64,000 nucleotides of DNA from the NCBI GenBank assembly GCA_934589065.1, contig CAKTNN010000009.1:1-64000 (forward strand), given 5' to 3'. Made by a program: the position numbers and the translations under genes. The notes beneath the pieces are model-generated. The model was not told the origin of the DNA, did no database searches, and saw only the letters and a list, made by a program, of their open reading frames with translations. Source of the DNA: an uncultured Oscillospiraceae bacterium (GTDB taxonomy: Bacteria; Bacillota; Clostridia; Oscillospirales; Oscillospiraceae). This document shows, in pieces, positions 60,795 to 64,000 of this stretch (positions within the stretch are counted from its first letter, which is position 1; the number at the start of each line of letters is the position of its first letter).

Positions 60795-60938
60795 ATGAAA
60801 AAGAGCAGAATTTTGCCGGGATTTCCCCCGCAGTTCTTGCCTCCGGAGGAAGAGATCCGGACAGACCCCCAGGGAAGCTATACCGGCATCCCGGAGGAAA
60901 CGGATGAAAAACCCGTCCAGGACGTGGACGATCTGTAG
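60795..60938 (+). CDS. Very small protein of unknown function
   Basis: 47 residues from ATG 60795 behind TGGAGGTGAAAAAC. The sequence is rich in Pro, Glu and Asp: KSRILPGFPPQFLPPEEEIR, then TDPQGSYTGIPEETDEKPVQ and DVDDL. A strong ribosome site and non-random composition support a real gene. I recall similar DPQGSYTG-type peptides in related gut Clostridia but no function. No helix or signal peptide. Confidence 0.6.
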   Translation: MKKSRILPGFPPQFLPPEEEIRTDPQGSYTGIPEETDEKPVQDVDDL

Positions 60939-60980
60939 CGGCTGCACTTCTTTCCTTATTGTGAACCAGGACTACCCCTC

Positions 60981-61410
60981 GTCATTGCGAACCACTACGC
61001 CCGCAGGCGTGTACAGAGCGCAACCGCCGCAGGCGGCTCTTAGCGCGAGTAGTGCCGTAGACTACCACCCTCGTCATTGCGAACCAGTGCCGCAGCACTG
61101 GTGTGGCAATCTTCCTCCGGACAAGCGAGGCAGCCGGTGCAAAAAGAAGATTCCCACGGCAGTGCGCGCACTGCCTCGGAATGACGAAAAGGGGTGTCAT
61201 TGCGAACCACTACGCCCGCAGGCGTGTACAGAGCGCAACCGCCAAAGGCGGCTCTTAGCGCGAGTAGTGCCGCAGACTACCACCTTCGTCATTGCGAACC
61301 AGTGCCGCAGCACTGGTGTGGCAATCTTCTCCCGGACAACTGGGGCAGCCGGTGCAAAAAGAAGATTCCCACGGCAGTGCGCGCACTGCCTCGGAATGAC
61401 GAAAAGGGGT
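60981..61410. repeat. Two tandem copies of a 215-bp palindromic repeat
   Basis: Copy 1 spans 60981-61195 and copy 2 61196-61410, nearly identical over the whole length (for example CCGCCGCAGGCGG against CCGCCAAAGGCGG). Each opens GTCATTGCGAACCACTACGC, restarts about 90 bases on with CGTCATTGCGAACCAGTGCC, and ends GGAATGACGAAAAGGGGT, an inverted match of the opening. The inside holds several short hairpins (CAGTGCCGCAGCACTG, GGCAGTGCGCGCACTGCC). The 473-base gap between the small gene and spoIIID contains only this repeat. Confidence 0.9.
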
Positions 61411-61411
61411 G

Positions 61412-61663
61412 TCAGCCTGCCCCTTTATATTTTCTTCTGGTCGCCATCCCGCCCCGGATGTGCCGCTCCTCTTTGTTTTTGTCCAGAATGGCCCGTACCT
61501 GGGCGTAGAGCGCCCGGTCGGCCTCTTTGAGCCGATGGGTCAGCTCTTTGTGCACCGTAGATTTGGAGATGCCAAAGTGTCCGGCGGTGGCCCGGACGGT
61601 GGCACCGGTTTCGATCATGTACTGGGCCATCTCCCGGGCCCGGGCGTCCATATCTTCCTTCAC
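61412..61663 (-). CDS. spoIIID: Sporulation regulator SpoIIID
   Basis: 83 residues. RAREMAQYMIETGATVRATA, GHFGISKSTVHKELTHRLKE and ALYAQVRAILDKNKEERHIR-GG match SpoIIID, with a helix-turn-helix at about 22-43. Controls mother-cell genes under SigE, showing that the host can or could sporulate. The repeat follows its stop directly. Ribosome site GGGAGATCTG. Confidence 0.95.
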   Translation of the reverse strand: MKEDMDARAREMAQYMIETGATVRATAGHFGISKSTVHKELTHRLKEADRALYAQVRAILDKNKEERHIRGGMATRRKYKGAG

Positions 61664-61725
61664 AGATCTCCCCTCCGATGCAGTTTGCTAAAGGCTATGC
61701 CCGTTCCTTCCCGGCTATTCCGCAC

Positions 61726-61754
61726 TTGACACCAATCTTTCCCGGAGGTACAAT
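61726..61754 (+). promoter_or_regulatory. SigA promoter of the aldolase-family gene
   Basis: TTGACA (61726-61731) and TACAAT (61749-61754) with a 17-base spacer, 42 bases before the start. Confidence 0.82.
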
Positions 61755-61796
61755 ACAGAAAAAACAGGGGCCTTGCCCGGAGAAAAGAGGAAACTT

Positions 61797-62843
61797 ATGC
61801 TTTACTTCAATAATGATTATGCAGAGGGCTGCCACCCCAAGGTGCTGGAAGCGCTGACGCAGACCAACATGGAGCAAACCCCCGGCTACGGCACGGATGC
61901 CCACTGCGCTGCCGCAGCGGATAAAATCCGCGCCCTGTGCAAGGACGATACCCTGGCGGTTCACTTTTTGGTGGGGGGAACCCAGGCAAATCTTACGGTG
62001 ATTGATGCCGCTCTGCGGCCCCATCAGGGGGTAATTGGTGCGGACTGCGCCCACATCAATTGCCACGAAACCGGTGCGGTGGAGGCAACGGGCCACAAGG
62101 TGCTGGGTTTATCCAGTGTGGACGGGAAAATCACCGGGCAGCAGATCCGGGATTATGTCCGCGCCCACTATGCCAGCGACAGCTTTGAGCACACGGTGCA
62201 GCCGAAAATGGTGTATCTTTCCAATCCTTCGGAGCTGGGAACCCTTTATAGCCTTTCCGAGCTGACGGATATTTCCCGGGCCTGCCGGGATACGGGGCTC
62301 TACCTCTTTGTGGATGGCGCGCGCCTGGGCTATGGCCTGACGGCCCAGGGGAACGATGTGACCTTGGAAGACCTGGCAAGGCTGACGGATGTATTCTACA
62401 TCGGCGGTACCAAGGTCGGGGCGCTCTTTGGGGAGGCGGTGGTGATTTCCAACCCCGAACTTAAGCAGGATTTCCGCTATATGATCAAGCAGCACGGGGG
62501 AATGCTGGCAAAGGGACGGCTCCTGGGGGTGCAGTTTGAGGCGCTTTTGGAGGATGACCTGTATTTTACCGTTGCAGCCCACGCCAACCGTCTGGCGGAT
62601 AAAATCCGGGACTGCCTGGGAGAGCTAAACTATCCGCTGCTGGTTCCCGGCGTGACCAACCAGATTTTCCCCATCTTGCCGGACGCTCTTCTGGAAAAGC
62701 TCAGCCGGGATTTTGTCTTCTGCGAGCAGGAGCGGGTGGATGAAACCCATCGGGCCGTCCGTTTTTGCACCAGCTGGGCCACACGGGAAGAGGCGGTGGA
62801 TGCCCTTTGCACCGCTCTGCGGCGGCTGAGCAGCGGGAACTGA
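61797..62843 (+). CDS. Threonine-aldolase-family PLP enzyme (beta-eliminating lyase)
   Basis: 348 residues from ATG 61797 behind AGAGGAAAC. NDYAEGCHPKVLEALTQTNM, GTQANLTVIDAALRPHQGVI, LFVDGARLGYGL and the PLP Lys in FYIGGTKVGALFGE fit low-specificity threonine aldolases, which cleave threonine to glycine and acetaldehyde. Related tryptophanase-like lyases share the fold, so the substrate is not certain. Monocistronic. Confidence 0.85.
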   Translation: MLYFNNDYAEGCHPKVLEALTQTNMEQTPGYGTDAHCAAAADKIRALCKDDTLAVHFLVGGTQANLTVIDAALRPHQGVIGADCAHINCHETGAVEATGHKVLGLSSVDGKITGQQIRDYVRAHYASDSFEHTVQPKMVYLSNPSELGTLYSLSELTDISRACRDTGLYLFVDGARLGYGLTAQGNDVTLEDLARLTDVFYIGGTKVGALFGEAVVISNPELKQDFRYMIKQHGGMLAKGRLLGVQFEALLEDDLYFTVAAHANRLADKIRDCLGELNYPLLVPGVTNQIFPILPDALLEKLSRDFVFCEQERVDETHRAVRFCTSWATREEAVDALCTALRRLSSGN

Positions 62844-62860
62844 AACGATTTCGTAAAAAC

Positions 62861-62908
62861 TACGAAAATTGCGCAAGCAAACCCACCAGTTTGTTTGCGC
62901 AATTTTTG
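62861..62908 (+). terminator. Terminator of the aldolase-family gene
   Basis: AAAATTGCGCAAGCAAAC and GTTTGCGCAATTTTTG... the inner arms pair perfectly around a 10-base loop, followed by a T run. Confidence 0.85.
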
Positions 62909-62994
62909 TTAATTTTATCCATCAAACTATGAGAAAAATAATACAACGTGGCATTGAATCTGTTGCATAACTTTGCCCCGACAACTTTTGTTGG

Positions 62995-63023
62995 TTGAAC
63001 GAACCGGAAAAATATGGTATAAT
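62995..63023 (+). promoter_or_regulatory. SigA promoter of the structured transcript
   Basis: TTGAAC (62995-63000) and TATAAT (63018-63023) with a 17-base spacer. Transcription should start near 63030, more than 300 bases before the next clear gene. Confidence 0.78.
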
Positions 63024-63029
63024 TACCCC

Positions 63030-63232
63030 GCAAAAAGGGATGGAAGAATACATATCGGAATGTGATTACTGTGCAGAGGAAGGTTTGTGCAGCATTTTGC
63101 TATGCAAAAGCATAGCAAAACAAGTAATGTGCCATTTCCTCGCCCCTGCGGGGCAACCGGAAATGATGCACAAAAACTTCATGCAATAACATTTGTGCAT
63201 TTTCGTGGTGCAGCGCTCATGCATGAAGTTTT
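63030..63232 (+). ncRNA. Structured leader or small RNA of unknown family
   Basis: Three strong hairpins follow the promoter: 63095-63120 (11-bp stem TTTTGCTATGC/GCATAGCAAAA, loop AAAA), 63129-63171 (GTGC-CATTTCC-GCCCC stem) and 63177-63228 (CTTCATGCA/TGCATGAAG), the last followed by TTTTATA. This fits a discrete 200-base RNA, or a leader of the gene at 63346. A 49-codon frame from ATG 63040 to 63189 (ECDYCAEEGLCSILLCKSIA, Cys-rich) overlaps it but lacks a spaced ribosome site. I could not match it to 6S or another known RNA. Confidence 0.45.
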
Positions 63233-63345
63233 ATACCAAGTCGCTTTTGAAACGGACGGTCTTAAATTGGCAAGTTTCATTTGCGAGTCACAATACATTT
63301 TATTAGAAAATCGTATTACACCCGGAAAGGCAGGCTTTCCCACCA

Positions 63346-63834
63346 ATGGCAGATCGGGAACTGAAAAAACTCAGCCGTGCTGAGTTGATCGATATTATTT
63401 ATGCGCTAAAAGAGCGAGAAGAGTCGCTTTCTAATCAGGTTGCGGCCCTGCAAGAGGCCCTTTCCCGCCGGGAAATCGAAATCAACCAGGCGGGCTCTAT
63501 CGCAGAGGCTGCCTTAAAAATCAATCAGGTGTTCGAGCAGGCTCAGAAAGCGGCGGATGACTATTTGCGTTCCGTTCGCCTGGCGGCGGATAAGGGCACT
63601 CTGGAGCCCTCGGCGCTCCCGGAAGAAAAGCCGGAGGAGCCCCCAAAAGCGGCGGAAGCGGCAGGGCAGGATAAGCCGGAGCTTCCCCGGAAAGAAGAAA
63701 AAGTGCAGCCCGACGAGACGGGGAAAATGTATATGGCGCCGCCGGAAGACCGCACCGCCCAGGCAAGGCAGAAGTTTGAATCCCGCCTTTCCGGTCTGAT
63801 TTGCCGCACGGAGAAGGGCGGTGGGCGGCAGTGA
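63346..63834 (+). CDS. Coiled-coil protein preceding signal peptidase
   Basis: 162 residues. Residues about 8-85 form a coiled coil (ALKEREESLSNQVAALQEAL, AGSIAEAALKINQVFEQAQK, AADDYLRSV), then an acidic Pro/Glu linker and a conserved-looking tail (ARQKFESRLSGLICRTEK). I recall relatives beside signal peptidase genes in Clostridia, function unknown. The ribosome site AAAGG lies inside a GGAAAG/CTTTCC hairpin (63324-63340), so translation may be restrained. The next gene overlaps its stop. Confidence 0.72.
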   Translation: MADRELKKLSRAELIDIIYALKEREESLSNQVAALQEALSRREIEINQAGSIAEAALKINQVFEQAQKAADDYLRSVRLAADKGTLEPSALPEEKPEEPPKAAEAAGQDKPELPRKEEKVQPDETGKMYMAPPEDRTAQARQKFESRLSGLICRTEKGGGRQ

Positions 63835-64000
63835 GAAAAGACGTATCCATTCCCTCCATGGCAGAGGTTCAGGCGGAAAAAAAGCGCCTTTCCTTTCGCC
63901 AGAAGTTTTGGCGCACCGTGGGCAGCACCTTGGCAATGCTCATTGTGGTGGCTGCCATCGCGGCCCTGGCGGCAACGCTGTTTCTGCCGGTGCTGAAAGT
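63831..64000 (+). CDS. Signal peptidase I-like protein, N-terminal part (runs off the window)
   Basis: The frame from GTG 63831 overlaps the TGA of the previous gene and stays open to the window end (56 codons). It has a basic start RKDVSIPSMAEVQAEKKRLS, and then one transmembrane helix (GSTLAMLIVVAAIAALAATL) entering FLPVLKV, the position where type I signal peptidases cross the membrane before the catalytic Ser box. The catalytic region lies outside the window, so the call rests on the helix and on gene order. Confidence 0.6.
   Translation, partial: MRKDVSIPSMAEVQAEKKRLSFRQKFWRTVGSTLAMLIVVAAIAALAATLFLPVLK

Noticed and set aside
60981..61410. Possible CRISPR array
   Set aside because: The unit is 215 bp and tandem without unique spacers; no cas genes are present.
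60904..61530. Long open frames of up to 208 codons across the tandem repeat
   Set aside because: They consist of translated 215-bp repeat units in both frames and directions, with Arg/Pro-rich composition and no ribosome site; the repeat explains them.
63030..63232. 6S RNA or another known housekeeping RNA
   Set aside because: The ends do not pair into the long closing stem with central bubble expected of 6S RNA, and I see no tmRNA, SRP or RNase P core motifs.
1..64000. Prophage, integrative element or toxin-antitoxin island
   Set aside because: No integrase, terminase, relaxase, transposase or paired toxin gene was found; the AbrB-like gene at 3828 is fused to an XRE domain and linked to an ABC exporter rather than to a toxin.

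Overview
The window looks like chromosomal DNA of a spore-forming, anaerobic, mid-GC Clostridia member, probably of the Oscillospiraceae/Ruminococcaceae type. The evidence is indirect: SpoIIID, DUF4830, DUF1858 and YitT proteins, ECF-type vitamin transporters, consensus SigA promoters, strong AGGAGG ribosome sites, an FMN riboswitch and a ferredoxin-like aldo/keto reductase. No phage, integrase, transposase or CRISPR array is visible. Nearly everything is housekeeping or metabolic; the accessory part consists of small repeats and a few decayed genes.

Layout. 1-9.6 kb: tRNA-Pro, an AEC transporter, two uncharacterised envelope proteins, a broken HD-GYP gene, an ABC exporter with an XRE/AbrB regulator, a GNAT/YoaP protein, a hydrolase next to a beta-lactamase-family remnant, and the rplM-rpsI operon. 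8.8-15 kb: TtcA-like and DusB tRNA enzymes, an M23 peptidase, an ECF sigma factor with a DUF4367 partner, and a solute-binding-like protein. 15-22.6 kb (minus strand): TrmO, a znuACB zinc importer, an S66 peptidase, YebC, Nif3, TrmK and DUF1858. 22.8-29 kb: a type IIA topoisomerase pair, YitT and a lipoprotein with a degenerate transglutaminase fold. 29-37 kb: tRNA-Gly, apgM-serC-serA (serine), an aldo/keto reductase and proBAC (proline). 37-43 kb: riboswitch-controlled RibU, DUF4830, a pseudouridine synthase, and a PucR regulator followed by a soluble hybrid histidine kinase. 43.5-49 kb: ftsEX, two tandem coiled-coil M23 hydrolases and an S41 protease, a cell-wall division module. 49-58.7 kb: a phosphohexomutase, then a cobamide salvage block (DUF4430 lipoprotein, EcfT, fused EcfAA, EcfS, TIM-barrel protein, CobT, CobU, CobS, CobU-like protein, CobC-like phosphatase). 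58.7-64 kb: tRNA-Leu, a hairpin array with a four-helix-bundle protein, RsmE, RlmH, a 215-bp tandem repeat, SpoIIID, a threonine-aldolase-family enzyme, a structured leader or small RNA, a coiled-coil protein and the start of a signal peptidase I-like gene.

The points most worth following up are the TIM-barrel protein and the second CobU-family protein inside the cobamide block, the GAAATCC hairpin array beside the four-helix-bundle gene, the structured transcript at 63.03-63.24 kb, two families of dispersed intergenic palindromes, and the transglutaminase-like lipoprotein that has lost its Cys and His. All functional names come from reading motifs by eye; no database search was run.
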